Shown here in pieces: positions 28,370 through 38,077 of a stretch of 64,000 bases of DNA. A program made the position numbers and the translations under genes. The DNA is from Halalkalibacter alkaliphilus. Its GTDB lineage: Bacteria > Bacillota > Bacilli > Bacillales > Bacillaceae_D. Where the stretch lies: the NCBI RefSeq assembly GCF_023555415.1, contig NZ_JAKRYL010000002.1, positions 124,001 to 188,000 on the forward strand. Reading direction: 5' to 3'. The notes under the pieces were generated by a model, which saw nothing but the letters and a program-made list of their open reading frames with translations, had not been told where the DNA came from and did not search any database. Each line of letters begins with the position of its first letter. Within the stretch, counting starts at the first letter, position 1.

Positions 28370-28405
28370 AAATGTTCTGCACGAGGCATTTGTGCAGAAC
28401 ATTTT
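28370..28405. terminator. Hairpin in the gap after the MBL-like gene
   Basis: AAATGTTCTGCAC and GTGCAGAACATTT form a perfect 13-bp stem with a 9-base loop; a T follows on the plus side. Its position suits termination of the gene ending at 28291, or of a small minus-strand ORF ending at 28448. Confidence 0.65.
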
Positions 28406-28447
28406 GAGGTGTGAGCAGGCAGTTATTTTGGTTGGTTGTATTACAGT

Positions 28448-28603
28448 TTAATTATGATCCTTCTGAAACATTGAAGGAAATAACGTTTGTCTGATTGAAA
28501 TCGGAAAAACTTGATGCCATTTCAAGCCTTTTCGACTAAGCAGAGCCACTTCTTCCTTTTCTTTTTGATAGCGTGTTGCCATCGATTGCTCATTGTTAGA
28601 CAC
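28448..28603 (-). CDS. Possible small protein, 51 residues
   Basis: GTG-started frame on the minus strand preceded by AAGGGGGGCG at an 8-base spacing, encoding a hydrophilic, Lys/Glu/Gln-rich N-terminus (SNNEQSMATRYQKEKEEVAL) and a basic C-terminal half with LKWHQVFPISIRQTLFP. No family recognised. The gap 28292-28717 otherwise has only the hairpin at 28370 and the ypmA ribosome binding site. Support is the strong ribosome binding site and the hairpin at its 3' end; chance occurrence is quite possible. Confidence 0.35.
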   Translation of the reverse strand: MSNNEQSMATRYQKEKEEVALLSRKGLKWHQVFPISIRQTLFPSMFQKDHN

Positions 28604-28717
28604 TAGTTACGCCCCCCTTTGCTTGGCGTACTTTTAGTATCACCTTAACCCTTATTACTATGTTTAGCAAAACTTGTGCATCAAGGAAGGAACTAATATA
28701 TATTTGGAGGAGAAAAC

Positions 28718-28888
28718 ATGAGACAAAAAATGGTTGTTTTATCAACGACACGAGTAAAAAAAGCACAAGACACGTATAAAATTGTTAATGCACTAAATCG
28801 TACATTAAAAGAACAGGACTTATTATTCGGCTTAGCACTGGATGATAAGGATAACGACACAATGGTATTTTCGATTTATCGTACGTAA
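28718..28888 (+). CDS. ypmA: DUF4264 small protein YpmA
   Basis: 56-residue protein, short enough to be missed by length cut-offs. TTTGGAGGAG precedes the ATG by 5-6 bases. The sequence (VLSTTRVKKAQDTYKIVNAL ... LLFGLALDDKD, ending IYRT) matches the YpmA family found between dinG and ypmB in B. subtilis. Function unknown. Twelve bases separate it from ypmB. Confidence 0.88.
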   Translation: MRQKMVVLSTTRVKKAQDTYKIVNALNRTLKEQDLLFGLALDDKDNDTMVFSIYRT

Positions 28889-28900
28889 CAGGAGATATAT

Positions 28901-29383
28901 ATGAAAAAATGGATGATTCTTATTGTTATTATTATTGTCTTATCATTAACTGGACTTAGTGTGTATGCATATCAATCGATTCGTGAACCTCTCAGACATA
29001 ATTATGCACAAGCAGAAAATTATGTCGTGGGACAATCGTTACTCAAAACTGTATTGACTGTCACTTACTATCATGGAACGGATGCCTTTTATGTCTTTAC
29101 CGGATTAGATGAAAAGGATGAAGAAACAATTGTATGGGTGTCTGCTGAATATGACTTTCATCATGTAGAAAAAGCAAGTGACGGCATAACAAGAGAAGAG
29201 GCTGTTGCCATTGTAGAGCGAAATGAAGAAGTGTCACGTATCCGAACGGCTAAGTTAGGATATGAAAGAGAGTTACCTGTATACGAAATTACGTACATCA
29301 ATGATGAGAACCGAAAAGGTTATTATTATGTGACGTTTGAAAAAGGAACGTTCATGAAAAGATATTTATTACGAACAGATTAA
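28901..29383 (+). CDS. ypmB: DUF5590 membrane-anchored protein YpmB
   Basis: 160 residues: N-terminal transmembrane helix (MILIVIIIVLSLTGLSVYAY) and an extracytoplasmic domain with two cystatin-like/PepSY-like units (VWVSAEYDFHHVEKASDGIT and YYYVTFEKGTFMKRY). Gene order ypmA-ypmB-aspB as in B. subtilis. Role unknown. AGGAGA lies 6-7 bases before the ATG. Confidence 0.88.
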   Translation: MKKWMILIVIIIVLSLTGLSVYAYQSIREPLRHNYAQAENYVVGQSLLKTVLTVTYYHGTDAFYVFTGLDEKDEETIVWVSAEYDFHHVEKASDGITREEAVAIVERNEEVSRIRTAKLGYERELPVYEITYINDENRKGYYYVTFEKGTFMKRYLLRTD

Positions 29384-29394
29384 CAATTTCATAC

Positions 29395-29423
29395 TTGAAT
29401 GATGGCTCTGGACAATTTATAGT
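29395..29423 (+). promoter_or_regulatory. Possible sigma-A promoter of aspB
   Basis: TTGAAT (29395-29400), 17-base spacer, TATAGT (29418-29423), 31 bases before the aspB start. Confidence 0.5.
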
Positions 29424-29454
29424 GTATAGTATATTACTTGGGAGGGACATACAT

Positions 29455-30639
29455 ATGAGATTAGCGAAAAGAGTTTCGACATTAACACCTTCATCAACGT
29501 TAGCGATTACAGCAAAAGCAAAGGAATTAAAAGAACAAGGACATGACGTCATTGGGCTAGGAGCAGGCGAGCCAGATTTTAATACACCTCAATACATAAT
29601 TGATGCTGCTGTTCGTTCTATGGAGGAGGGACATACTAAGTATACTCCTTCTGCAGGGCTACCAAAGCTAAAAGAAGCAATCATTGGTAAATTTGAGCAG
29701 GATCAACAAATCACGTATAAGCCAGCAGAAATCCTCGTTGGTTCTGGTGCAAAACATGTACTTTACACATTATTTCAAGCGATTTTAGATGAGGGGGATG
29801 AAGTAATTATCCCCACACCTTATTGGGTGAGCTACCCTGAACAAGTAAAGCTTGCTGGAGGAAGCCCGGTATATATTGAAGGACTTGAAAGCAATGAATT
29901 TAAAGTCACGTCAGAACAACTAGAGCAAGCGATTACAGAGAAAACAAAGGCATTCATTTTAAATTCACCTAGTAATCCAACGGGTTCTATGTATTCAGAG
30001 GATGAGCTTCGTAAGCTTGGAGACGTTTGTGTAAAACATAATGTATTAATTGTTTCTGATGAAATTTATGAGAAACTTGTATATGGTACGGCAACACATA
30101 CATCTATTGCTCAGCTTTCAAATGAATTAAAAGAACAGACGATTGTTGTTAATGGAGTATCTAAGTCTCACTCAATGACTGGTTGGAGAATCGGATATGC
30201 TGCAGGAAACGCTGAAGTTATTAAAGCTATGACCAACCTAGCTAGTCATAGTACGTCAAATCCTACAACAAATGCACAGTATGGTACGATTGCTGCGTAC
30301 ACAGAGGATGACGGTTCAGTTGAGACCATGAGACAAGCGTTTGAAGAACGTTTAAATGGAGTGTTTGAAAAGCTAGTCGCAATCCCAGGTGTGTCTTGCG
30401 TTAAACCAAAAGGAGCATTTTATCTTTTTCCAAACGTAAGCGAAGCTGTGAAATTAAATGGTTTTGCTGATGTTGATTCGTGGGTTGAGGCGATCTTAGA
30501 GGAAGAAAAAGTAGCACTAGTACCTGGTTCAGGTTTTGGTGCACCAGATAATGTTCGTTTATCTTATGCAACATCTTTTGATTTATTAGAAGAAGCATTG
30601 ACACGTATCGAACGATTTGTACGTAATCATACAAAATAA
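29455..30639 (+). CDS. aspB: Aspartate aminotransferase
   Basis: Class I PLP aminotransferase, 394 residues, interconverting aspartate/2-oxoglutarate and oxaloacetate/glutamate. Motifs: GLGAGEPDFNTP near the N-terminus, NSPSNPTGSMYS, and PLP-lysine segment GVSKSHSMTGWRIGYAAG at about 233-250. ATG at 29455 with GGGAGGG 9 bases upstream. Followed by a strong terminator, so asnS has its own promoter here. Confidence 0.96.
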   Translation: MRLAKRVSTLTPSSTLAITAKAKELKEQGHDVIGLGAGEPDFNTPQYIIDAAVRSMEEGHTKYTPSAGLPKLKEAIIGKFEQDQQITYKPAEILVGSGAKHVLYTLFQAILDEGDEVIIPTPYWVSYPEQVKLAGGSPVYIEGLESNEFKVTSEQLEQAITEKTKAFILNSPSNPTGSMYSEDELRKLGDVCVKHNVLIVSDEIYEKLVYGTATHTSIAQLSNELKEQTIVVNGVSKSHSMTGWRIGYAAGNAEVIKAMTNLASHSTSNPTTNAQYGTIAAYTEDDGSVETMRQAFEERLNGVFEKLVAIPGVSCVKPKGAFYLFPNVSEAVKLNGFADVDSWVEAILEEEKVALVPGSGFGAPDNVRLSYATSFDLLEEALTRIERFVRNHTK

Positions 30640-30667
30640 GAAAAAGCCGCGCCATGCGGCTTTTTCT
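30640..30667 (+). terminator. Terminator after aspB
   Basis: AAAAAGCCGC, loop GCCAT, GCGGCTTTTT, then CTTATTTT: a perfect 10-bp GC-cored stem right after the stop codon. Confidence 0.92.
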
Positions 30668-30708
30668 TATTTTAATTATGCTTTCTTGCTTCTTTAGTTA
30701 AGGCTTAA

Positions 30709-30880
30709 GGCTGTTTTCGTATACTTTGTTGTTTTTATGGGGTACGAGTTCTCCACATGTTCGTTCCACTTGAGCTCCAGCCACTCGCTTTCGAGGCCAC
30801 TGAAAAAGGTACGGTTTTGACCTTTTTCAGTGGCCTTTCGCTTTCCACGGGGAGGACCTGGCCTCCTTTGCTACGCCTGT
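30709..30880 (+). repeat. Dispersed repeat with head AAGGCTGTTTTCGTATAC
   Basis: Bases 30709-30790 are nearly identical to the reverse complement of 47059-47145 (AGGCTnTTTTCGnATACTTTGTTG, CTCCACATGTTCGTTCCAC, TGAGCTCCAGCCACTCGC). The segment then carries a GAGGCCACTGAAAAAGGT hairpin (30793-30835) and GGGGAGGAC. It fills most of the gap between aspB and asnS. Confidence 0.85.
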
Positions 30881-30941
30881 TTCTTATGTTTTCAGCGAAT
30901 AATTTGAATTTTTGTTTTTCGCACGTTTCATTCATGGATCG

Positions 30942-30971
30942 TTGACTTGAAATTTTACACAAGGGTATAAT
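30942..30971 (+). promoter_or_regulatory. Sigma-A promoter of asnS
   Basis: TTGACT (30942-30947), 18-base spacer, TATAAT (30966-30971), 32 bases before the start codon. Confidence 0.75.
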
Positions 30972-31003
30972 GAAGATTGGTATACATAGTAGGAGGTATG
31001 AAT

Positions 31004-32296
31004 GTGAAAACAACAATTGCAAAAGTCGGTCAATTTGTCGAGCAACAAGTTACAATTGGCGCTTGGCTTGCTAGTAAGCGTTCAAGTGGTAAGATTGCTT
31101 TTTTACAGTTGCGTGATGGGACTGGCTTCATTCAAGGAGTCGTTGTAAAAGCGGACGTAGAGGAAGAAATATTCCAAAAAGCAAAGAACCTAACGCAAGA
31201 AAGTTCATTATATGTTACTGGAGTTGTGCGTGCAGACGATCGAGCTCCATCCGGATATGAATTAACCGTAACTAAAATAGAAGTATTACATGAAGCGACA
31301 GATTATCCAATTACACCAAAAGAACATGGTACTGAGTTTCTGATGGATCATCGTCATCTATGGTTACGCTCTAAGCGTCAGCATGCTGTAATGAAAATTA
31401 GAAACGAAATCATTCGTTCAACATATGAATTTTTCAATGAGAATGATTTTGTGAAAATAGATCCTCCAATTTTAACTGGAAGTGCTCCTGAGGGAACATC
31501 TGAGTTGTTTGCAACAAAGTATTTCGATGAAGATGCTTATCTTTCTCAAAGCGGACAGCTTTATATGGAAGCTGCTGCGATGGCAATGGGACGTGTGTTT
31601 TCTTTTGGACCAACATTCCGTGCCGAAAAATCAAAAACACGTCGTCATTTAATTGAATTTTGGATGATTGAGCCAGAGATGGCATTTGTTGAATTTCATG
31701 AAAACCTAGAAATTCAGGAACAATACGTAGCGTACGTTGTTCAATCTGTTTTAAAGTCGTGTCAGTTGGAACTGAAAACCCTTGGTCGAGATTTATCTAA
31801 ACTTGAAGCGATTAAAGCTCCGTTTCCGCGTATAACTTATGATGAAGCGATTACGTTTTTGCAAGAGAAAGGCTTCGATGATATAAAGTGGGGAGATGAT
31901 TTCGGTTCACCACATGAAACGGCGATTGCAGAGCATTATGAGAAACCAGTTTTCATTACTCATTACCCTACATCGTTAAAACCATTTTATATGCAGCCTG
32001 ATCCTAATAGAGAAGATGTAGTGTTGTGTGCTGACTTAATTGCACCAGAAGGGTATGGTGAAATTATTGGGGGTTCTGAGCGTATTCATGATTATGACTT
32101 ATTAAAACGTAATCTGGTGGCTCATAATCTTTCAATGGATGCGTATCAATGGTACCTTGATTTACGTAAATATGGTTCCGTACCGCATTCAGGGTTTGGA
32201 TTAGGACTTGAGAGAACGGTTGCATGGATTTCAGGAGTAGAACATGTGCGTGAAACCATTCCTTTCCCTCGATTGTTAAATCGTTTGTATCCGTAA
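31004..32296 (+). CDS. asnS: Asparaginyl-tRNA synthetase
   Basis: Class IIb synthetase, 430 residues. OB-fold anticodon domain at 1-100 ([20 protein letters not shown]), class II motif 2 [21 protein letters not shown] and motif 3 [13 protein letters not shown] at 31004 is preferred to the ATG at 30998 because AGGAGG (30991-30996) is 7 bases away, and it gives the usual MKTTI start and the 430-residue family length. Monocistronic here: own promoter and a hairpin at 32320. Confidence 0.96.
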   Translation: MKTTIAKVGQFVEQQVTIGAWLASKRSSGKIAFLQLRDGTGFIQGVVVKADVEEEIFQKAKNLTQESSLYVTGVVRADDRAPSGYELTVTKIEVLHEATDYPITPKEHGTEFLMDHRHLWLRSKRQHAVMKIRNEIIRSTYEFFNENDFVKIDPPILTGSAPEGTSELFATKYFDEDAYLSQSGQLYMEAAAMAMGRVFSFGPTFRAEKSKTRRHLIEFWMIEPEMAFVEFHENLEIQEQYVAYVVQSVLKSCQLELKTLGRDLSKLEAIKAPFPRITYDEAITFLQEKGFDDIKWGDDFGSPHETAIAEHYEKPVFITHYPTSLKPFYMQPDPNREDVVLCADLIAPEGYGEIIGGSERIHDYDLLKRNLVAHNLSMDAYQWYLDLRKYGSVPHSGFGLGLERTVAWISGVEHVRETIPFPRLLNRLYP

Positions 32297-32319
32297 TTCT
32301 TAATGGACTAAATGTATGT

Positions 32320-32366
32320 AGGGGTTATCCCAAAAGGTCAATATTATACCTTTTGGGATAACCCCT
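32320..32366. terminator. Dispersed GGGGTTATCCCAAAAGGT hairpin after asnS
   Basis: AGGGGTTATCCCAAAAGGT (32320-32338) and its perfect 19-base complement (32348-32366) with a 9-base loop. Member of the family at 9752, 14411, 48062 and 55663. Confidence 0.85.
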
Positions 32367-32456
32367 GATTTGCCTAATCGTGGTTTTGATTGTGTAAGGA
32401 AAAGGAAACGACTAGTTGATGCTATCATGTTATAATAATGGATGAGGTGTTTTGAA

Positions 32457-33161
32457 ATGGATCATAATTTACTTTTGAAATGGACAACCCAAAGACAGCT
32501 ATCCATTCCTACTTTGCTTCTTAAGCATTATTCCGAATTAGGTTTAAAAGAAAGTGAACTAGTGGCTTTGTTACATGTCCAATCTTGTATTGAGGATGGA
32601 GATGGCTTCCCGACGCCTGAGCTTCTTAGTGAGCGTATGACGCTGTCGATGAATGATTGTGCAGATATGTTAGGTCAATTAATACGAAAAGGTTTTTTAA
32701 CGTTAGATAAAAAATGGGATGAGCAAGGAATCCTATTTGAATATTATACACTTGAACCGTTATGGGTTCGCTTAATCCAGTTGTTAAAAGGAGAAGAAGT
32801 AGATTTCGAAGAACAACAAAAAGAAAGCGAAGAAGGACTTTTATATAAACGTTTTGAAGAAGAATTCTGCAGACCCCTGTCACCTATTGAAGCAGAAACA
32901 CTTGGGATGTGGTTAGATCAAGATAGACATACAACGGAGCTAATTACTGCAGCATTACGAGAAGCGGTAGTGTCTGGCAAATTAAACTTTCGGTATATTG
33001 ACCGCATTCTTTTTGAATGGAAGCGAAATGGTGTGAAAACCATTGAACAGGCTCGCGCACATGGGGAAAAATTTCGCAAATATCAGCATTCGCCTAAACA
33101 AGAACAAAAAAGAGCAAACGCTGAATCATATCCTGGTTTTAGCTGGCTCGATCAATCGTAA
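32457..33161 (+). CDS. dnaD: DNA replication protein DnaD
   Basis: Helicase-loading and primosome protein acting with DnaA/DnaB/DnaI at oriC and at restart. 234 residues: N-terminal winged helix (DDBH1, about 1-98), C-terminal DnaB_2/DDBH2 domain (about 130-200: CRPLSPIEAETLGMWLDQ, and YIDRILFEWKRNGVKTIEQA with the conserved Y-L-W-N motif). ATG 32457 with GATGAGGTG 7 bases upstream. Followed by nth after 26 bases, as in B. subtilis. Confidence 0.96.
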   Translation: MDHNLLLKWTTQRQLSIPTLLLKHYSELGLKESELVALLHVQSCIEDGDGFPTPELLSERMTLSMNDCADMLGQLIRKGFLTLDKKWDEQGILFEYYTLEPLWVRLIQLLKGEEVDFEEQQKESEEGLLYKRFEEEFCRPLSPIEAETLGMWLDQDRHTTELITAALREAVVSGKLNFRYIDRILFEWKRNGVKTIEQARAHGEKFRKYQHSPKQEQKRANAESYPGFSWLDQS

Positions 33162-33187
33162 GTCGTTTTAAGGAGAGGATTAGGTTC

Positions 33188-33844
33188 ATGTTATCAAAGA
33201 AACAAACAATCGAAGCTCTTGATGTAATTGCGGATATGTATCCCGATGCTGAGTGTGAATTAACTCATTCTAATCCTTTTGAATTAGTTATCGCTGTTTT
33301 ACTATCCGCTCAATGTACAGATGCACTCGTAAATAAAGTGACTCCTCATCTTTTTGCTAAATATAAAAAGCCCGAGGATTACCTTGAGGTACCATTAGAA
33401 GAGCTTGAGCAGGATATTCGATCAATTGGGTTATTTCGTAGTAAAGCTAAAAATATAAAAAAACTCGCACAAGCATTACTTGAAGAATACAATGGGGAAG
33501 TACCAAAAGAACGAGATGAACTTGTTAAGTTGGCGGGTGTTGGAAGAAAAACGGCCAATGTTGTTGCCTCAGTAGCTTTTGGAGTACCAGCAATCGCTGT
33601 TGATACTCATGTCGAACGAGTTTCAAAACGACTTGCCATCTGCCGTTGGAAGGATAATGTTCGCCAAGTTGAAGACACGTTAATGAAAAAAATCCCGATC
33701 GAACGCTGGTCAGATTCTCATCATCAATTGATCTTTTTTGGTCGTTATCACTGCAAAGCGCAATCTCCTCAATGCGACATATGCCCATTGCTGCCAATGT
33801 GTCGTGAAGGACAAAAACGAATGAAAGCAAGAGAAAGAATATGA
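33188..33844 (+). CDS. nth: Endonuclease III
   Basis: DNA glycosylase/AP lyase removing oxidised pyrimidines. 218 residues: helix-hairpin-helix LAGVGRKTANVV with the catalytic Lys, catalytic Asp in VDTHVERVSKRL, and the 4Fe-4S motif C-x6-C-x2-C-x5-C in CKAQSPQCDICPLLPMC. AAGGAGAGG upstream. Its stop overlaps ypoC by 4 bases (ATGA). Confidence 0.97.
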   Translation: MLSKKQTIEALDVIADMYPDAECELTHSNPFELVIAVLLSAQCTDALVNKVTPHLFAKYKKPEDYLEVPLEELEQDIRSIGLFRSKAKNIKKLAQALLEEYNGEVPKERDELVKLAGVGRKTANVVASVAFGVPAIAVDTHVERVSKRLAICRWKDNVRQVEDTLMKKIPIERWSDSHHQLIFFGRYHCKAQSPQCDICPLLPMCREGQKRMKARERI

Positions 33845-34356
33845 ACATATACATCCCGCAAGCTTTTCAGGTTCCACCTTTTTATAACGAATCATATGTT
33901 AGTAAGGACGATACACTTTCGTCCTTAAAAGACATATGTCAAGCTGCTCCATTCTATTATGATATAACGATGGAAAAAAAGCCTTGGGAAAAAAAGCATG
34001 CGTATGTTCCTCAGCTCCTCGAGTGGTGGAAAGATGAAGAGCCTGGGCTTGAGCATTTCTATGCTAATCGAAATCCAAATGCAGCAAAAAGAAAAATGGT
34101 CATCATGACAGCCGTTTTTATCGATGCATTGTTTTGGATGAATGAAACGAAAGTTCAAGGATTAAAAACGATAACTAAGGAAGTCAAGTCGCTACAATAT
34201 AAGCCAGTAAATTGTGAAGAGAGGCTTGAATTTATTCTGACTGGCCCCATTCGTTATCATACGTACGTTCAGCTAAAAGCATTGTTTGTGGAGCTTAGAA
34301 AAATTTATGCAAAATTAAAAGTGATAGAGACATATAAAAGCAAGCGAGGAAACTAA
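33841..34356 (+). CDS. ypoC: YpoC family protein
   Basis: 171-residue soluble, helical protein of unknown function, translationally coupled to nth. Conserved features of YpoC include FYYDITMEKKPWE, WWKDEEPGLEHFYANRN and the aromatic-rich VFIDALFWMNE. Position after dnaD-nth and before the ponA-recU region matches B. subtilis. Confidence 0.9.
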   Translation: MNIYIPQAFQVPPFYNESYVSKDDTLSSLKDICQAAPFYYDITMEKKPWEKKHAYVPQLLEWWKDEEPGLEHFYANRNPNAAKRKMVIMTAVFIDALFWMNETKVQGLKTITKEVKSLQYKPVNCEERLEFILTGPIRYHTYVQLKALFVELRKIYAKLKVIETYKSKRGN

Positions 34357-34447
34357 AAGGGGATACTGTTCTTCGTTTACAAATTAATTATTTTTTCTTA
34401 TTTATTTTCAGAATACATAGATAGATTTTGTAGGAGCAGGTGATTAG

Positions 34448-37400
34448 ATGAGCAGCAAAGCACTAGGTATAGAAACACCAATTAAGATTGTTGACGTAAC
34501 AGAGAAAGAACGTGAACGTCAACGATTAGTAGATGAAAAAAAGGACAGCGGTAAATTTCAAGTATCATTTTGTGGACATTTTTCTGCAGGAAAGTCAACG
34601 ATCCTAAATTATTTACTTGGAGCAGAAATGCTGCCAACAAGTCCAATTCCAACGAGTGCCAATATTATTGGAATAAAAAATGGGGAATTAGGGCTTACGG
34701 TTCATTCATTAAATGGCGAAAAAAAGGAATGGACAGGGGAAATCCCTTGGCAAAGAGTAAGAGAATGGGGGATGAATGGCGGAGAAATTTCATCATTAAC
34801 AATTGAGGCACCATTACCGTTTTTGGGCGAGAGCAGTGTAATATATGATACACCAGGAGTGGATTCAACTGATCCAACTCATCAAGCTGTGACTTTAGAG
34901 GCGTTATATACAACCGATTTTATTGTGTATGTTATGGATTATAATCATGTTCAATCGGAAACGAATTTAACGTTCTTAAAGCAGTTATCAGATGAGAAGA
35001 AGCCTCTCTATTTAATTGTTAACCAAATCGATAAGCACGATGAATCTGAGCTGTCATTTGAAACGTTTGATAAGTCCGTACGCGACACATTTTCAGCGTG
35101 GGGAATTAATATGATTAAACTTTCCTATACGAGTATGAAAGCACGTAGTCATCCACTAAATCAACTTACTCAATTTGAACAGGACATGAAAGCGATTTTA
35201 TTTCATGGTGGGAAGCTTCTCCCTTATGCGAAGCAGCGTCTGCAACAAGGCTTTTATTTAAGCATCATTCATCGGCTTGAAGAGGAGAAAGAAGATGAAT
35301 TGGAACAAGTAAAAGGGAGGATGAAGGAGGAAGGTTACTCGGTTGAACAATTAGAAAGAAGGCATGAGGTTGCTGCCAAGTACGATGAAACCTTTCATGC
35401 TAAGAAACGATTTGAACAAGCATTTGAAAAAAAATGGCAAGAGCTTGTCAAGGATGTTACGATTTTTCCATATACAACAACTGAATTAGTGCGTAATTGG
35501 CTTGAGAGCATCCAACCTGGTTTTAAAGTAGGATTCTTATTTTCAAAGAAGAAAACAGAAGAAGAACAAGAGGCAAGGTTAAAGGAGCTTATTGAAGAAA
35601 CACAAGATAAAGTAAAGAGTCAATTAGAGTTTCATCTTCATCAGATCTTTCAATCGTATGATTTTACGAAGCTATCGAATCGAGAAATTGTCGAACAAGA
35701 GCTTAAACATTTACATGCAACGATTGACCGTGACTTTTTCCAACAGGCCGTTCAAGTCGGTCCTAAAAATAGAGAATATGTCTACACTTTTACAAAGGAA
35801 CGGACTGCAGCTGTCGTTAAGCAGCTTCGCCAAAAAGCATCAACAGTTCTTGACCTTATGTCTAAAGGGATGGAAAGGCATTGGGATGAGGAACGAATTG
35901 AGTTAGAGAAAGAGCTAGAAGGATTACATGAATTAGATGCTTATGTAATGCAGCTAACAAATATTAATGATCGTTTTACAGAGTGTATAAGTGCACAAAA
36001 AGAAAAAGTAAATCAATATCAAGATGCTGGTGCTTATGAAAACGTGCTTGTTGCGACGATGGATAAACCTGTACCAGATTTCCCTAAAACCTCGTCCTTT
36101 GAATCAATTACTTTGCCTGAGGAGACAGTCATTGATACAGATTGGGAGCCAGAGCAAGCGAACGAACAAATTGACTTTGATGAAGAAAAAGCGGGAATGT
36201 GGACGAAGCGAGTAGAATCCGTCCTTCATGATTATCGGGAAGATGAACGAATGAACTATGAGCGATCAGTATTGATCAATAGATTAGAACGATACCGGGA
36301 CCAATCGTTTACAATTTCACTATTTGGAGCGTTTAGTGCTGGGAAGTCAAGTTTTGCAAATGCATTACTCGGTGAAACGGTATTGCCAGTATCGCCACAT
36401 CCAACGACAGCAACGGTTAACGTTGTAAAGCGATCAGAAGAAGGGCACCGTTCTAGAACGGCCGTTGTGAAAGTAAAGTCAAAGGAACAATTAAACAAAG
36501 AAATCGAATCTGTTGCATCTCAATTAGATAGAAATGTTCGTTTAGAAACGATTCATACGTGGAAAGAAGACACGAACGCAACAACAAGTTGGCAAAAGAC
36601 ATACCAGTCCTACTTAACAACCTTAAAAAATAGTATCGCAGATGGGAAGTGGGAGTTAGGGAGTTCTTTTGAAGTGACGTTAGAAGAACTACAACCGTTT
36701 GTTGCAAATGAACATGATGCGTGTCTTATTGAAAAAGTGATCTTGTACTTTGACTGTCCATTAACAGAAAAGGGAATTGTATTAGTAGATACACCGGGAG
36801 TAAATTCGATACATGGCAGACATACGAATGTTGCTTTTAAACAATTACGAGATTCAGATGCTATCTTTTATTTAACATATTATAATCATGCCTTTTCGAA
36901 GGCTGATCAGCAATTTTTACAACAAATGGCAAAAGTGAACGAAGGATTCAGAGCAGATAAACTTTACTTTATTTTAAATGCTGCCGATTTAGCGAGTAGT
37001 CCATATGAATTAAATGGTGTAAAAAAACATGTATACGATCAACTCATTCAAAATGGGGTGCACCAACCGAGGCTTTATCCACTTTCTAGTAAGCAAGGGC
37101 TTGCAGCTAAACGGGATGGTCGGTCTTCTGATGACATGTTCGCGACATTTGAGAAATCTTTTTATCAAAATACGGTTACTGAATTAAAGCGGTTAAGCTT
37201 TGAGTTAGTGAAAGAAGAGTCAAGAAGATATAAAGCTATTTTAGAAAAAGGGCTTGAATATGCAAATGGGGAAGAGTCAACAAAAACCTCAAGAAGGCAG
37301 GAAATTGAGGAAACCATTTCAGTTTGGAATGAGAAAATTAAATCATATAAGCCTCTAACTGCAGAGCAACTGAGTACACGTGAAGTAAGCCAGCTATTCT

Positions 37401-38035
37401 TGTATTTACGTGACAGGGTTCGGTACGTATTAGGTGATCAATTTTCTGAGTCTATTAATGTTTCTACTGTTGTTGGCAATAGCAAACGAGCTCAACAACA
37501 GGCGTTGCTTTCGTCATTGAAGGAATGGAGAAGTGAAGGGGAACATTTTATCAAGCAAGAGCTTGAGGCTACGTTTATACGGATCGAATTAGCACTATAC
37601 CAAGCCTTAGAAGAATGGATAGAAGAGACCATTCAGGAAATACGTAAAGACTTTCATGCGTTTTCTATGACTCATGAAATAGAAAAGGCTGACTTTAGCC
37701 CATCAGAAACCAAGAGGTATATCCCGGTTGAGGTAGAGCCATACAAAAACTATTTCCAATCGTTAAAGGCGTTCTTTGAACAAGGAAAGGTGAAACAGCT
37801 TAAAGAAGATCTAGTTCAAGAGGGCGCGAAAAAAACAAGTGATCTGTTAAGAGATCTTGAAGGTGATACAAAAGAAAAATTACACCGGAATTTTGAAAAA
37901 TTAGTTCATGCAGCTAAACAATCAATGCAAGCAGCCTTGAAGCGTGAATTAGATCGATTTGATTCACTCTCTGACCCGAAGCACGCACAGTCGATAAGAG
38001 AAGAGCTAGAACAATTACAGGAAATAAAAGAATAG
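34448..38035 (+). CDS. dynA: Bacterial dynamin, two fused GTPase modules
   Basis: 1195-residue dynamin-like protein with two complete modules in one chain. First P-loop GHFSAGKST at about residues 43-51 with IYDTPGVDSTDP switch and NQIDKHD; second P-loop GAFSAGKSS at about 626-634 with LVDTPGVNSIHG and LNAADLA. Each GTPase is followed by long coiled-coil stalk regions. B. subtilis DynA (YpbR, 1193 residues) has the same layout; it tethers and fuses membranes and protects against membrane damage and phage. Here it sits between ypoC and ponA, not beside ypbQ. TAGGAGCAGG upstream of the ATG. Confidence 0.94.
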   Translation: MSSKALGIETPIKIVDVTEKERERQRLVDEKKDSGKFQVSFCGHFSAGKSTILNYLLGAEMLPTSPIPTSANIIGIKNGELGLTVHSLNGEKKEWTGEIPWQRVREWGMNGGEISSLTIEAPLPFLGESSVIYDTPGVDSTDPTHQAVTLEALYTTDFIVYVMDYNHVQSETNLTFLKQLSDEKKPLYLIVNQIDKHDESELSFETFDKSVRDTFSAWGINMIKLSYTSMKARSHPLNQLTQFEQDMKAILFHGGKLLPYAKQRLQQGFYLSIIHRLEEEKEDELEQVKGRMKEEGYSVEQLERRHEVAAKYDETFHAKKRFEQAFEKKWQELVKDVTIFPYTTTELVRNWLESIQPGFKVGFLFSKKKTEEEQEARLKELIEETQDKVKSQLEFHLHQIFQSYDFTKLSNREIVEQELKHLHATIDRDFFQQAVQVGPKNREYVYTFTKERTAAVVKQLRQKASTVLDLMSKGMERHWDEERIELEKELEGLHELDAYVMQLTNINDRFTECISAQKEKVNQYQDAGAYENVLVATMDKPVPDFPKTSSFESITLPEETVIDTDWEPEQANEQIDFDEEKAGMWTKRVESVLHDYREDERMNYERSVLINRLERYRDQSFTISLFGAFSAGKSSFANALLGETVLPVSPHPTTATVNVVKRSEEGHRSRTAVVKVKSKEQLNKEIESVASQLDRNVRLETIHTWKEDTNATTSWQKTYQSYLTTLKNSIADGKWELGSSFEVTLEELQPFVANEHDACLIEKVILYFDCPLTEKGIVLVDTPGVNSIHGRHTNVAFKQLRDSDAIFYLTYYNHAFSKADQQFLQQMAKVNEGFRADKLYFILNAADLASSPYELNGVKKHVYDQLIQNGVHQPRLYPLSSKQGLAAKRDGRSSDDMFATFEKSFYQNTVTELKRLSFELVKEESRRYKAILEKGLEYANGEESTKTSRRQEIEETISVWNEKIKSYKPLTAEQLSTREVSQLFLYLRDRVRYVLGDQFSESINVSTVVGNSKRAQQQALLSSLKEWRSEGEHFIKQELEATFIRIELALYQALEEWIEETIQEIRKDFHAFSMTHEIEKADFSPSETKRYIPVEVEPYKNYFQSLKAFFEQGKVKQLKEDLVQEGAKKTSDLLRDLEGDTKEKLHRNFEKLVHAAKQSMQAALKRELDRFDSLSDPKHAQSIREELEQLQEIKE

Positions 38036-38044
38036 TTGAATATA

Positions 38045-38074
38045 CAATAAGCCCCGCGCATGCGGGGCTTATTG
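38045..38074. terminator. Bidirectional terminator between dynA and ponA
   Basis: The 30-base sequence is a perfect palindrome, CAATAAGCCCCGC followed by GCAT and its complement; A/T-rich flanks on both sides suit both converging genes. Confidence 0.9.
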
Positions 38075-38077
38075 TTA

